64,000 nt of DNA from Phoronis australis (taxonomy: Eukaryota; Phoronida; Phoronidae): contig NMRA01000026.1 in the NCBI GenBank assembly GCA_002633005.1, positions 767,073 through 831,072 of the forward strand. The letters run 5' to 3'. Position numbers and translations under genes: made by a program. Shown one piece after another: positions 13,001 through 28,000 of the stretch. Positions within the stretch are counted from its first letter, which is position 1, and each line of letters begins with the position of its first letter. The notes beneath the pieces are model-generated. The model did no database searches. It was not told where the DNA came from and worked only from the letters and a program-made list of their open reading frames with translations.

Positions 13001-16000
13001 AAATAAATTTTCATTGAAGTCATAGGTGAATAGGAATCATCAAATTGAGACTGGCCTCAGCAGGAATTGAAGAAATACGCAATTTTAATGGACAATTAGT
13101 GGTTATAAACTGTAAGGTAGTTGGGAAATTCATCTAGTAAATTGGGTCATGCAGAAGTCATTTCTCCGAGTTTCGCTATGCGTATGAAGAGTTGCATGTC
13201 AGTTGTTCACTATTGTTTTTGTAGGCGTTAATTCTTCTCGAGTATCAGTGCACCTTTCATCTCATTCTCATTAAGTAAAAAGTCACGTGATCACTCTGAA
13301 GACGTCTTGCTCTCATGGAGTAAGAGTTCATTGGAGACGAACGTATGTGATGCACACTTGAGACATCGCCATTGGCCCCACGGTGGGTTCTTGGGTGGGT
13401 GCCATGTGCATTACAATCGGCAGTAATGTCTGATAAATGTTTGAATAAATATCTGAATGGTGCTTGACATGCCATACTTTTTAATGGCCTTAAAAGCGAG
13501 CATTGATCTCTCTTTATCGCATGTGCATAAAAAGGGATTGTTTGACATGCGAGACAAAATGACAATTAGTAATGAGTCATTAGTTTCCCACGCTTCCAGA
13601 AGTAAAACTTACAGTGCCATCACTACTTTGGTTTTGAAATTTTGCAAATATTCAGTTTCTATAGTATTTCAATTTCAGGTTCCTTAAAACAACGAAAACT
13701 TAAGTAATTGATACTAAAACTTGAATAGAAACAGTAACCCAGATCTGGAGTTCATTTCTACTAGAATTCAAATTGAATGATATCATAAAAGATGATGGAT
13801 GAATGGTTGAAAATTAAACTCAAGCCTACCATCACGAACATATGAACTGATCAAGAAGGCATTTCAATTTTCCTAGTCACCAGAAGTGAATGCTATGGGC
13901 TTGACCTGATTAATACCTAAGACATGGGCGCTCTGAATGTGGTCAGTGAACCATGCAACAAGATGCATAATTAAGCAATTATTTCCATTTGCTAGCATCA
14001 AGCAGATTATTGCTAACTGCTGACAGTGTTGTTCATTTTCTCACCCAGTCATTCTTATAGGGTGTACCACATATGGCACAATCCAAAGGTATTCAGACCC
14101 AGAGTTCCCTTTCTGACCACCACTGAGGTGGAAGCGGAATTCGTTGTCAGAGTAGTCTCCCCTGATGACTGAGAGGGGAATTAACAGGAAAGTTAGTAAG
14201 GTGGATAAGCCACGCTGTAATTAGCAACTGTCTGTCCTATTAGTCGTTACCAGTGTCTATGCTGTTAACTGGACTGTAGTTTACCCACCATGGAGGGAGC
14301 ATTTTCAGCACATCTGTGGGGCTTAGGGCTGTGGGTCTGTGGATTTGAACCGAGGTTCGGATCTAAGATTTAAAGGAACTTGCATGGAATTTAGAATCAT
14401 GGCCATGGAATTGTTTTGACCCCTTGGAGAGGTTACCTGGATATACTTTCTTGCAATGTTGGTCTAAAAATCCAAGATAGTAAAAACCAATTGCAAAATA
14501 CGTAGCTGAGTTGGTGGCATCACCCTCTCTAACTCCTGCAGTGGTTTAAGCGGATTGCCGTGCTTTAGCTGAAAAATTTTAAAATTATTTTCCTCCAGTC
14601 ATGTACATTCGGTATAGGTATTTTTTCAAGACTGCTTGGAGACTTGAAGAGTTGTCACTTATGTAATCAGGTGTCAGGCCATCAGGAAGAAAAACATCAT
14701 TCTTGATTGATAGTGTCAGATAAATACGTCATGTCACTAGGTGTCATGTCACTAGATGTCGCTTGGGTTGTTAGTTGACAGCATTTTGCATTCTTGCTAG
14801 GGTTTAATGCAGTATGTTATTTCCAGCATTATTTATGGATTCCTTGTTTCCATCATGATGTCAGGTTGTTACTGTTGCGCAGTGGATCATGTTCAAAGGT
14901 TTCAGACAAAATCTCAAAATTTCATTGAAGTGATTACATTTCATCCCTTTCAACTGGGTCCTTCTTGCCCGGCAGAATTAGAAATTGGGTCAGGTGAACG
15001 GCACTTTTGTGCTCTCCCTATTGTAACAATTGTTTGTACAGTGTTTCCTTATTTCTAGAGCAATGTAGCAAAACTGCAGGTTTGTATTGAGTATAGACAT
15101 TTAACCTGTTTTGTTTCCCCTGGTCATTAATTTATCAAATGCATTGGTATAGTTTCTCGTGGATAATCAATTACTTTTTGTTTGAAGCAGTCCTTATTGG
15201 CAGGCTACTCTGGTGCCATGCTATCGATTATAAATTCCTTATAATGCTTACGCATGCTTGCTATGAAAATATTGGGCACCCTGGAGCATTGCTCTTGAAC
15301 GCATCATAATCTCCCCTGCACCCAGAAATCCTCCTATTAGAGCGAGATTGATGTTACCAACTTATAAATTGCCTCATTAGGAATGCGTATTTGCTGTGAA
15401 TCATACAGTGTTATTACTTAGGGAAATTTTCTGCCAATTAGGTTTGTTCCTTTCTCTCTGTGATATTGCATTTTTCCCTCGATGGAGTTGATTGTCTTCT
15501 GCCATATGTTTCACGTGCTCATTCAAAATCCGTGCCAACGCTGCACCAGTGTATTTCCGGTGAATGAGGCACCTCAGACATAATTGCGTAACAAAAAGCC
15601 CTGCCGGAGGTAATACCACTATTCTAGTGGGTTGCTCCTTTTTGTGCCATGTAAACTTGATTGATTTTAACTAGTCTGCTGTCCTTGACCATGTGATCTA
15701 TGGTGCTATGGTGCAATCAATTCACACATCCAGGGTTTTAGCTGGACTCGAATTCCTGCACTTACCTGCATTTCATGACACTTGGGAGGTACTTGCGGGC
15801 TTTTAGCCCAACACTTATTCCACGATACTTATCCTGGTAAACTCACATGTTCTGCTTATCATCCAGTTCTGAAATTTGAAAATTTTCTCTTTTTAAATGC
15901 CGGCGTTCGAGTTATCAATGTTTTTCAATTGATACTTCCATGAAAGTGAGCGTCTTTGTGAACGGCACCCTTCTCACGAGAATCTTAGCTCCCAAAACGT

Positions 16001-19000
16001 TGCTCACAATTACTTTAGGATAACGTAGTAAGTGAGTTTCAGCGCCATCTTGAGCTATTCGATCAGAAAATACGGTTTTTAGTGAATGGGACATGAAATT
16101 GTTCTTTAGGCTCATGGGCTTTCTAATAGTGTCTCACTTATGTCCAAAAATGGTGAGGAAATCTATCATTTAAGCGAACGCTCATCCCAACTTCTCAAAA
16201 ATTTTGCTTTTTTTAAACGCACATGCTCGGCTCAACACACGTGTTGAGTAGGCTCCATAAATTTTTGCTGGACTGATTTTCGTGTTTAGATTGGAAGGAA
16301 ATACTGGTTCAACATTACATGTTTGGCTCACACTGCTGTGAGGCCAAAGATAACAGCAATTGGTTGTGGTCTGCGGTTCTTTTGAAAATAGATGCAGTCC
16401 TGTGGTACTTTATCTATTCATATTTTTGAGAAAAAATCACTTTACTGCCTGCTGAAATAGATTGGGATCATTCGTTTCTTAAACAGCGAGTCGCAGGTTG
16501 GTTTTAAAATGACCTGGGCGCAGAGCAGAACCAGTTATGCTATTTTTTATCTCATCAGGCTATTTGGGTCCAAACACGGTATAGTTTTCAGACAAGATAC
16601 AATTTCCGGCTGTAATGCATATTTCTGTTAACAGCAAAAATGGCTCGTGATAACTGTGATGGCAACAAAATGTCTAGTACCAAAACACTTAGCCTAACCT
16701 CTTTAACTTTCCTTTTAATTTCCCTTCATTCTCGGCCATGACAGAAGACTTCATAGGCATTGAATTCGCCTTCGGTCCAGCTGTCCTGGCGGAAATACTT
16801 ATGACGTATGATATGTACCGTATTTACGTGCTTGATTAAAACTCTGGCCCTCTGGCTATTGATAGTTGGTGTAGCTGCGTGGTGATTCTTCATTTTCTCA
16901 CACAAAATACCGTAGAAAATAAATCTGAAACTAAATAAGGCGATCCAGATCCTCCCAAGGATTGTTTCACGAAATGTAGAATATAAATAGGTAAATAAAA
17001 CAACAAGAATGGATCAACTGAAATTTTCGGATATAATAATCTCCTTCGTCAACAGTTTCTATTTCTGTTGACGAAGGACATTATTATATCCGAAAATTTC
17101 AGTTGATCCATTCTTGTTGTTTTATTTACCTATTTATACTCACACAAAAATAATTGTCAAAATTGACATTTTTCGATTTTCCCATGCTGTCATGCTACAA
17201 GCAAGGTAATGGTCTGATATGAAGTGCCCGAATTTTGAGAACCAGTTTTCTCCATGAAACTGGTTCTCAAAATAGGGCACGTTTTATCCGACTATTGCTG
17301 CAAACAAAGGAGACTTATCCAAATGTTTTTTGTGATAGCTACTGAACAAACCAAGCTAGAATAAACTTTTCTCAACTTCTTATTTTTTGAGGAATTTCAT
17401 GAAAAGGTTTCCCTTTTCTGCAATACTAACAATACTTCTCTGTCTAAGTCTACTGAGTGCAATATCACACCTCACAACAAGTAATTTTATTGCATGATGG
17501 TCACCAATAATTAATTAAAAATGCTGGTAAGTACGACTTCGTTAAATATCCAGTCATGAACGTCAAACACCACTAGCTATGGTACAGAACTTAAACAGAT
17601 GGTGAAGTAAGAAGTTAGTGCTGTTCTTCTTTAATGAAAATGAGAACATTAAAATTCACCAGTCTGCTGTATTGTGTCCTTAATTAATGAAACTTTACAC
17701 CTAAAAATATTCAGACCAAATGACCTGGAATTCCCCGACAAAGTCGATGGGCAGAAGTCAAATTCACCATTAGAATAGTCTTTCCTCGTGACCTGGAATG
17801 GAGGGGAAGGAACAGGAAATTTAGTGGGGTGGCTAAGCCACGCTGTAATTAGAATTTTGCCCTATTTCAGTTATTACCAGTCATTTTTGTTAGAAAAGAC
17901 TAAGCCTTCGTGGCAGGAAACTGCGTTCTGTCTGAATACTTTTGGCTTTTACTATACCAGGTTTGTCAGACCACGCATTTGTACTGCAGCAAACAGCTAG
18001 TAAATACTCGAGTTAGTAGGAGCAGGATTTCATTTGATGCCAGCCATAAGATCCAGTGGGAATCTAATTACTTAATGACTCGTTCATTGTAAACGAGTTT
18101 TAGAGTTTGCTCCTGTAATTCATCAGTAATAAGCCAGTGCTACCTTCAGGGACATTAAACTGGTGTACAACTGTGAATAACTTATTTGATTAGAACTTTG
18201 CCACCATTCTGAGGTATAATTAAGTGCATTTTCAAGAGCTTTTAGATGACTGTGTGTGTTCCAACTGAACCCAATTGTCACTGTTTTCAGGTGGTAACTG
18301 TCAACTTATCATTACCATATTTCATCAACAGTTAATGTGTTGTAACCCAGTTGGTGCCTCGGTGTGCTGTTGTTTCCAATGAGATTTGACAGTAGCGCCA
18401 CCTACTCAGTTACAACTTTTACAACTGTCGTGTTTGCAGAAAGTTATAGCTGCACTGCAGTTACAACTTTTAAAACCAGTTTTTGTGTTCAAACCGAGAA
18501 TTATAACCCTTAAGCTGGTTTTAAATGTCATAACCTGTTGGTGTGAACAGGGTATCAGTCCAGTAGTGTATTAGTACGGTAGTTTAGTTATGCTGTGATA
18601 AACATCCACCCTTGATTTTTTCAAAACTTATGTTTTAACACCCATGCTCAGTCATGTATCCACTCTCAATTAGTACAATTTGTTAGTTTCTCTTTTGTCC
18701 TTGTGAACTTTCGTCTACCGAGAATTCAGCTGCCATAACCCACAGTTTGCATGTAACTTAACAGTACGTTGTTTGCCCAAATCCAGTGCGCGCTCCCTAA
18801 CAGTTTTCTGCGCCATCAGCGTGTGGATGCAAATTGCAAATGCACGCCTAATTCTTCACTTGTTTGATGCACAATATGGGTGACAAGTGAAATTCTATTT
18901 TGTAAAATTTCTTCAAAAAGTAAAGATTAAGACAGTTTTAGTATGTTGCTAGAAGAATTTGTTCTGTTTAGATGTCATAAGTTAGACAAATTTTGATAAA

Positions 19001-22000
19001 ATTTCAATTAATTGCGGTGAAGTAATTAGCCTTTTGAGACTAAATAGTCTTATTTATTGTGAGATTTGAAATTTTTGCTGCTCATGCTCCAAAAGTGTGT
19101 GTTCGATAAAGTTTCCGTTTAACTTTTGTTAAATTTATTGAGGTGCTAAATCTCATTTTTTATTCACTTTCATTGGTACTGTTGTATAATCACGTAACTG
19201 GTGCCAACACGAAATTGACAGTAGCAATAACCCCTCTAAGCCTGTGTGGCGTGCCACTTTGAATTCTCATGGAAGCCAACTTTGAAATTTTTTTAGTTTT
19301 AGGTGGAGCCCGTTGTTTTTTAAAACACTGAGTTCATGTTCTCAATGACTCAGCCTATGCACTGAATAAAGTCAATTGAACATTTTAATAGAGAGATCAG
19401 CTTTAAGTTCTTGAATAATTCCAGATTTGAAGTTTATGATTTCAGCTTGAATTAAATACTGACTGTGAGAGGTCAAGAAAACGACATGTTCCTATGCATA
19501 AAGCATTTTCGTAATTTCAAGCACAGTTAAGTGTTACCAAATAATCACATTTGTTTCAAAATTACACATTCCCAATTATCAAGAATTGTCTCCGTGTTTT
19601 CAAAATTACCGGTCAAAGATTTTTAATGTGTATCTTAACATTTGAAATTCCCCTTGGTTTTGTTTCTATTTTGTAACCACGCATAAAACATCTGAAAGGT
19701 GGCGACATGCTTTGCAGTGTTAAACTGGGGACAATCAATAGATATCTCACGGGGCGACGGAGTAGACTCCCCAGTCGACAAGTACACGTGTTTGTTCACA
19801 GAAACGTCTTTGTACGTTTTATGGTTTGTTGGACACTGTTTAGCAATTAATAAGTTTCAATGCTGCAGCTGATACATTAAATTGTGGCTATGAAAATATT
19901 CAAAAAAACCTTGTACATGCTTTTTTTCTGCATGATATACTCATGTTAAGCTCATCGTTTACCGTATATCTGAAAGATTTTGCTCTAATGTTTTGGACGT
20001 AAAGCCGAAAAGCATAGTTACCCGGTAGTTCTAGTCTGAAGTTTTTTGGATATCGAGTTGGCGGATGGTGATACAGCGTTTTTTTAGTTGTTGACTTTTT
20101 CAAAAATGCAGTAATCCCGAATCTAAGGCCTGGTTGGTCTAATAGAATTGGTTCGAGTAAAACTCCCTTGTTACTTATTTGAAAATCTGGCAAACCACAA
20201 TTTCATTTTCTACTATACTGAGCACGAAGTCGTAGTATCTGTCATTGTTCATTTCTCTGTCTGTCTTGCTTTCTGGGGGTTCTAAGCCTGCGGCTAAACC
20301 AGCTAATTCCAGCCTGTCTCTAAGTATTAATCTGATGCTGAGACTCATCCCAGATTGTTTGATTAGTTAAAAGTCTTTGTTTGATCCCCCAATTCCAGCT
20401 AAAAACTTTATGAATGAAAAAATCAATTTGGGCTAGTTATTAAGCGCTTTGGCTGCATGTTATGATGCCCCGTCTTGGGAAGTCTGATCTGAGATAGAAA
20501 ATTAGTTTCAGGTCTGAAATTTTTGCTCAGTTAAGGTATACGATTTTCATTAGGTTGGGCTATTGTGAAATTGGTCGTTTGTTTCTAGTCTTAAAGAAGG
20601 GCAGTTTCTGTGTTATTAGGGCAATTTTTTGATAAGTGAAATTTATTTACTCATTTTTGCATAAATGACATGTAGCACCAATTTATGCTTTACGATGACA
20701 CCCTTGAAAAATGAGAAAAGGGCAATTTTAGTAATTATTTTTGTCAAAAATTGGTCAGATTTTACCATTGGGTTGTTTTGCTCTTATCAGTTTGTCTGCA
20801 ACGTTACCATGGTGTGTCGGTTCGGCAACAGCCCCTTAGAAATTGCAATGTTGTCCAAATTTCTTATCAACTCTAGAAATGTTTTACCATATGTATTGGT
20901 AAGTCAGCTGAGCTTGGTGGTGCTCTCTTTGCAGAGACAAAGATTGCAGACATCAGCAATTCAATAATTATTCAGTTTTGATAAACCTTACAGATGAATG
21001 TTGTCAGATGTAATTGCCTTCTGTATCTAACTATAGGCAGATAATTAGATATTAATGCAGTTTACAAAGCCATGTGTTTTATTTCTCTTGTCTTATACAA
21101 CTGGTGTTGACGTCTTGCTTATTACAGCTGTTCTTTATATGTTAAGAAATTATTACCCCCATTAAAGTTCAGAAGGATTGATGTTTTGGCATAAATGATA
21201 ATTAAACACTTTAATTAAAATTGCTGTTTTGCATGTTCTTGTAAACCGTTACCATGGAAACGTTTTAAAGGGCTTTCTGTGAATACTGGGATTTGCATTA
21301 ATGGAGAAAGAGTTTTAAGGGCAGGAATTGGCAATAGGGCGAGTGAAATTAGTGTTTTAGCCTAAAAGAACTATCTATAGTAAAATTATTCCTGTTTGGC
21401 CGCAATGTGTCAGAAATGTTTAATTACCTTTTCCAACAAAAGGTTTCTGTTTGTATCATTGCTACTATGGTTTGTGTAGCTCTGATTGAACTAGTTCCTT
21501 TGAAGGATTTTGAACATTTCATTTCACGATATTTACAAATTCAGTTATTACAGTAAAATGTTGCCAATTAAACACACAATATGACAAACAGGTGAAATTT
21601 TATTTTTTTCATATTTTCTTAAGTCTAGTTGTTCCAAATGAAATGCTTTGTCATTTTCAGATCCGTATTTATTAGCCTTGCCACACAATGTTTTGAAAAA
21701 TTCTGCGAATTCACAACAATGTTTGTTTTCTTAGGAAAAGGAAGAAAGTTTTGTTTTGGCTATTAGTTTTGCCCAAAATTGGCGAGTAATTTTTCATTTT
21801 AAAATGTAAATAAACTCACAGTTTTCGGACAAATTAATAGCCAAAACTGATCTTTTTCCAAATGAAAAAAGGGCAGATTCTGCAACTATTTTTGTCTGAA
21901 ATTGTTGAGGTATTACCTTCCTCAAACATTGTCTGATGGTAGGTATGGTATAAGACAATGGTCAACCATTTATTTTGTGTTTCTTCTCTTTTATAAACAA

Positions 22001-25000
22001 GGATTTCCGTTGCCCACGCCTTAATGAATCGTGAATTGGGTGTATTTTACCATTCAACTGTCATCTGACGTTTGACGATATTTTGAACGTACATTTGCCG
22101 CAGTTATGTTGCAAGCCTGTGAAATTTCGACGACTTGGTTTTGAACAAAATTACCAGTCCTCCGTATTGATAGAGCCTTGATCGTATTCCCAGAGGTTAG
22201 TCACTCCAAATTGTACCAGCTCTTACCAGCGTCCCGCGAGATATCATCATTCTTATGCATGCTTTAGGAAGCAGACGCATGTGATCTAGGTACGAAAGGT
22301 AAAAAGGTTAACTAGGATAAAGTCTCTATGTAAGAAGGTTAATAAATGTTTACCATCAAGTAAATCTACTTATAGAGGAATTAAATAGCATTAGATACTA
22401 TAGTTATGTACACAGTGTCCATTATTGAGAACCTAGAGCTGTGCTCAGACCAAAGCCTTGCTGTGACGGTAATTTTTCACTGTCTTACTTAGCTCACAAT
22501 ATGTCGGACAAGTGAAACTCTATTTCAAAGGTAAAGTTTAAGAAAATTCTAGTTTATGTTGTTTAGATGTCATAAAGAAAATTTGGCAAAGTTTCTATTA
22601 TCCGCAGCAAAGTAATGGGCTTTTCAGAAATAGAAAAACGCGACTTCCCCTAGTGTTGGCCATTCCGCAATAAATTCTGAAGCAATTTCTCCTGTTGCTT
22701 AGTGTTTCAAAGTTCTTGTTGAGAAATAGACTCCTATACTGGTTGGGAATATTGTGAGACTAATTTTATGTTGGTTTCCATTTTTAGCCAACAAAATGGC
22801 GAAATACATCTTAAACTATTTCACGTCCAGTGCTCATTTTAGAAAAAGCGACTGGGTCAGTTACCACGGTGGATCTTGAAGCTATGGGCCAATTTGGTGG
22901 ACCTGATTGGGCCATGTTAGCATTTTATGCCCATGTCTATTAAATTTTTGAGGGGGTGGCATTTTAAGGAGGGATTTCATCTGCTACCTTGTGTTTTAGG
23001 TGACGATGTCTAAACAGTTGATAACATTTCAGTTAAACCAAACATCAATCCAGAATTATAGGAATTAGTGTTTTCACCACACTAATATTGTTGTTTTTAC
23101 ACTGACAATAGTTGATCAGCTGCTCTGCATTGCAGTAGTGTTAAAATTTGAACACAATAGGTGTTATTCCAGACAAAATAAGACATGATTGCAGCAAAAT
23201 TTTAATGCGCCCCGTTGGCTCAAGTTTGAAGTAATCACAATGTGCCTATGTTCCAGTGACAAGGGGTACGGCATGCTTGTACAATTATCCAAGCACGCCT
23301 GGCCCTTCATTTTGTCAAGTATTGTCGTAATATGTGTACATCTATGTACAGCGACAAAAACAGTTTAATCAGTTGTCAAAAACGACTTTATTATTTATGT
23401 GTACTTTAATTTTGCAACACGGTTGATATGTGTTCCCATAAGGATAATGCAAGATTAAAAATTGCCAATTTGAAGTGTTTTCCAATATTAATTTCCCGAT
23501 GAAAATCTAATTGACTTGCACCTAGATTTGCACAGAATAGGTATTTCAATCATAACATTTTTACATTGATAATGGGTCTCAGCTACCACCGTAGGGGCAT
23601 GTGAAAATCCCTTAAGTATGACTTGGCACCGTTATCTAAATTCATTTGAATTTGAAATAATTGCTTCTAACACATTTTAGATTTTTAAAATTTACATTAT
23701 TTTTGCGCTCTCTTATCCAGATTGTCAACATTTCCTCCGTTTTGTTTGATTTTTGCCTTCATATTCAGTATTTTAACGTGATGGAAAATTGCGATTTCAC
23801 ACGAGTAGAAACAACAAGCGAATAACAATTAGCTTGTGTGCTGAAATTTAATTAGCATATAAATAAACAAGGTCTATTTATTGGTTAACACTTGTCTACA
23901 GAATCCTATTGAGCTGTTTGTTTTACTGGATTAAACATCAAGTATAGTCCTGATACAGTTTGTGTTGGGATTAGTTGGCATGAAGTCCCATCTTAGGCTA
24001 CGTTGGCTTTGTTCCCTATTCCTATTCTTGGTGTTCTCTTGTGAACCACGTCTTTCCGAAGCGGGTAAGATCAGAGATTTTCGTTACTGACGTGAATTTT
24101 TCCTTGAACCATCCTCATTACGCATTCTACAAAAAACCCTTGGGTGACTCTCAGGGTCACAGGTTTTTCATTTTTGTATTCGAAATTGAACTCGAAATTA
24201 TTTTTGGTATTTTCTATTCTTTTTTGTGTGAACTCAAGATAATTGTCCTTTATTCTACGCTCGAGTACACAATAGCTGTTTTGGATAACTGCCAAATTCT
24301 AGTTTGCACTTGATGACCCCACCGTTGACGTTAAAAGTTTGAGTCTGAACACAGTGTCTCTAGTTTTACTCGAATTTGTAGCATAAATTTAGGGGTCGCC
24401 GGGTCTAAACTTAGCAACTCATGCAAAATCTCTAGTTTTACTCAAGTTTGAAGCTCAAATATAGGGGTTATCAATTGTAACCTTGGATTGGCGACTCATC
24501 TGCATAAACTATAATGTACTGGAGCACATACTAATAGCCACTTAGCTGGAGTTCGCACAAAAATAGAATAGAAAATGACAAAAATAATTTTGAACTCAAT
24601 TTCGTATTCAAAGATTGAACTTTCATGGCTCCTGCATGAACGTTCAAATTCGAAATCTCAAAAAAAAATCTGGGGTCAGGTATTAAGCCGTCAGTATGTG
24701 TTTTTAAAAAAGGAAAATTCTCAAAATTCAGGGCTAGTCTTAATGTGAATTGTCAATTTTGGGTGAATAGCCATGAATTTATGCTTATGTACACCATTAT
24801 GTGCAGGAAACCAAGTCGACCAGATTGTTGACAATGGGAATGTGTTTTGGAACTAAAATGTGCATTTCCCTGTTATGGTTGTTTAGGGTTGGCAATTTCC
24901 TGAGCATGGGTGTTGAAAGTGATAAGTCAGAAAATTAGAAGGTCAGCATTTGGCTGTTTGAATGTAGAGGAGTACCATGTATGCTTAGTTATTTTTTGTA

Positions 25001-28000
25001 ATCATTAATTTAATTACGTTTTCATTTGCAGTCCACGCCTTGGGACCTGAATTTGACACTTGGGTCAGTAATGTGACAGTGGTTAGTGGACAGGAAGCCA
25101 TTCTACCATGTAACGTCAGGCACTTAGGAGAACACTTGGTAAGTGTCTTATAGAATGTAATGTGAGGTGCTTAGGAGAACACTTGGTAAGTGTCGTACGG
25201 AATGTAATGTGAGACACTTAGGAAAACACTTGGTAAGTGTCCTATAGAATGTAATGTGAGGCACTTAGGAGAACACTTGGTAAGTGTCCTATAGAATGTA
25301 ATGTGAGGTGCTTAGGAGAACACTTGGTAAGTGTCTTATAAAATGTAATGTCAGGCGCTTAGGAAAACACTTGGTAAGTGTCCTATAGAATGTAATGTGA
25401 GGCGCTTAGGAAAACAGTTGGTAAGTGTCGTATGAATGTAATGGGAGTCGCTTAGCTGAATTCATTGTCAAAGTTGTCTCCCCTCATGGCCAAGAATGAA
25501 GGGCAATTAACAGGTAAAGGTGGCTTTGCCATTACGTAAATAGAAGTTTGCCATCCTAATAGTTATTACCAGTCAATTTGTCCGTTTAGAGGATTAACAA
25601 AATTCGTAGTCGTGATGGAGAGATGGTATTTTGTCTGGTTACTTTTATCTTGTACTGTCTGTATCGTCAGATTTTTAGAGAACGCTTGGTAAGTCTCCCA
25701 GTTTTGTAATGTTAGTCACTCAGGAAAACACTTAAATCTGTTTCATGAAAAGTGATTGAAGACTTAAGAAAGCAATTTGGTCTGAATATCCCACTTCACA
25801 GTTGTTGAATTAAGGTTTAGTCTTTTGATTTTTAGAACATTGGTTCTGGAAATAGTTTGCACATTTTGTTCTCAGGAAGTAATAATTATGAGTCTATTTG
25901 AGATATTTATTCTTTTGTTATAGTTAGTTTGGATTATTTTTGGAAATAGTTATGTGGAGCGTAAGGTCTGAAATCTTAAGTGTCAAGTCACTTTTATGAA
26001 ACAGACCCCTGGTGTCTTTACAGTATGTGATGTCATCACGAGAATACTGTACAATGTCAAGTATTGCTAGAAGGTGTAATATGAGCTTGTATGGAGATTA
26101 TTGGATAAGTGTTGTTTTTTTTCGTTTGTGTCCAACACTTACAAGATAATGTGCTGGTGATTTAACACATAACTTGGTGCGGGTCACTTTGAAAATAGCG
26201 AATAGGTGCTCTGTGGCTTTACATATTTTGGAAAATTTTCCTTATTTGATCAACATTTCAAGTAATCGTCTGTGTTTTCACGTCTATTTTGATAAGTGTG
26301 AGGATTTTGTTGTTTGTTGATTTTGTTGCTGTCTTGTAATCTTTTAGAATTACATGCGAAAGGTGAGTGTGTTTCTTGACAATGATTATTTTTTCACTCA
26401 TGCATAATTCGTGATAATATTTGACGATCAATTTTTTCTTCAGTAGCATGCATCTTAGTCTCCGTTGTCTTCGTGATAGTCAAGTAGATGCATTGATTTC
26501 AAATACTAATTCGGATTTTTTTCGTTTTAGTTCAGAAGCAGATTATTATGAGAGAACGTTTCATTTACTGTGATCCTTTCGGTCTTGTGCGGTTCTAGTA
26601 AAAATTTTTGAAAAGAACCTGTCATTATTTCATTTATGATCACTCTAAACAAAGATGTACAATGATTTCAAACTTTTTAAAATGTCGATCTTATTCCAGT
26701 CTTGAAAATTTGTTGCATTTTGAGTTCAAATTCCCAGAAAAGCACCCTGCCACTGGTTGATAGAAATTTGACTAAAATCGGCAGTCATGATGGTGCTGGT
26801 GCTAAGTTGTATTTATGAGTTTAGTGCCTGGGAATCCCTTGTAAACAGCATACACTGCCATCTATTGTTTGGTTGTCTAGTGAACTAGGTGGCTCTGCTA
26901 TTCTGCTATTCATGGTCTCAGTGACTGCTTTAGAAAACTTGTACTGCCATCTATTGCTCAACTGAACAACGCATCACCTGCAACTCTGAACCTAAATCAT
27001 GTAACAGTTTAACTTTTAGTAGTTATAAAACACCAATGACATAAATATTGAAATGAAACTTTTATGAAACTTATGAAAAAAACTAGGCCTACATAATCAT
27101 ATTTTTCAAAAAAAAACATAATATAAGAAATGGTTTGCAGGTAACAGTGTCTTTTCTGTAGTATCGTAAATCAATGAGCACTGTGAACAATTTTTGAAAA
27201 TTACTACTAACACATACAAATAAAATTGAAATTTACAGTGTAACTACAGTTGGCTGAGGATACACATTTGAATTTTTTTGGTGAGGAGTGACCGAAAGAA
27301 GAAAAAGAAAGTTTACTTTCGTGCACAATTGTTGTTCTATGGCCTCAATGTTATCTGGGCCTCTTCTGGTGGTTGACGATTGACAATGGCTCAAGTACTG
27401 GTTGGACAGATTGTCAAGCAGTCTGGCAGAAAAAAATAGTAACCATAACGATATTTTTCTGGTAGTAAAAACTTTAACACCATGAGATATTCCAGTTTGG
27501 AACAGTCTCTAAAATTTGGGACACAGAAGCTCAAGCTGGCTTTGAATTTTCTTTTATTTTTTTGAACAAATTTTTGAGTTCACGATATTTCTCAAATGTT
27601 GGGCACTGCGTTTTTATCACCAGAAAATAGACTCGATAGCTCATAAAGTCGTCTAAAGTAGCCTATGATGTAGTGTTTTCATCCATCCCTGTAGTGTGTA
27701 AACATTGAAGTGAATGATAGTTTGTCATTTATTCTTGAATTTTTGGATTGCCATTATTGCCTTTATCTAAAATTTGGTGCAATCTTTGACCTTGAGCAAA
27801 CTTCTTTATTTTTCACTGTTCCTAACTGGAGAGATTTTTTCAGTTTTAAATACCTCAAACATCAGATTCTGCAATCAATCTTTGATTTCGCATTATTTGA
27901 TTGTAGGAAACTAATTCCCAAATTTTGAAATAATCTCTCTTGTTTGTGGAGGTAGAAAAATGCATTGTTTGATTGACTTTGTTTTGAGATGTATAGAAGC

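Larger units (their letters stand above)
7073..25031 (+). other. Intron 1 of the Ig gene
   Basis: About 18 kb with GT/AG ends. It contains a hairpin at 7181-7270, a possible antisense terminal exon at 8070-8353, and repeat copies at 8612-8890, 9000-9430, 14089-14285, 17708-17900, 18851-19060, 21548-21918, 22485-22640 and 24178-24607. It also holds palindromes at 9475-9514, 16982-17138 and 17224-17280. The interval 10000-14000 shows no clear gene, though 10720-10860 and 11270-11360 have weak likeness to the TIR element family. Short open frames elsewhere look random. Confidence 0.8.

Noticed and set aside
14310-14365. TGGATTTGAACC-like segment resembling a tRNA T-loop
   Set aside because: No acceptor stem or anticodon arm can be folded around it.
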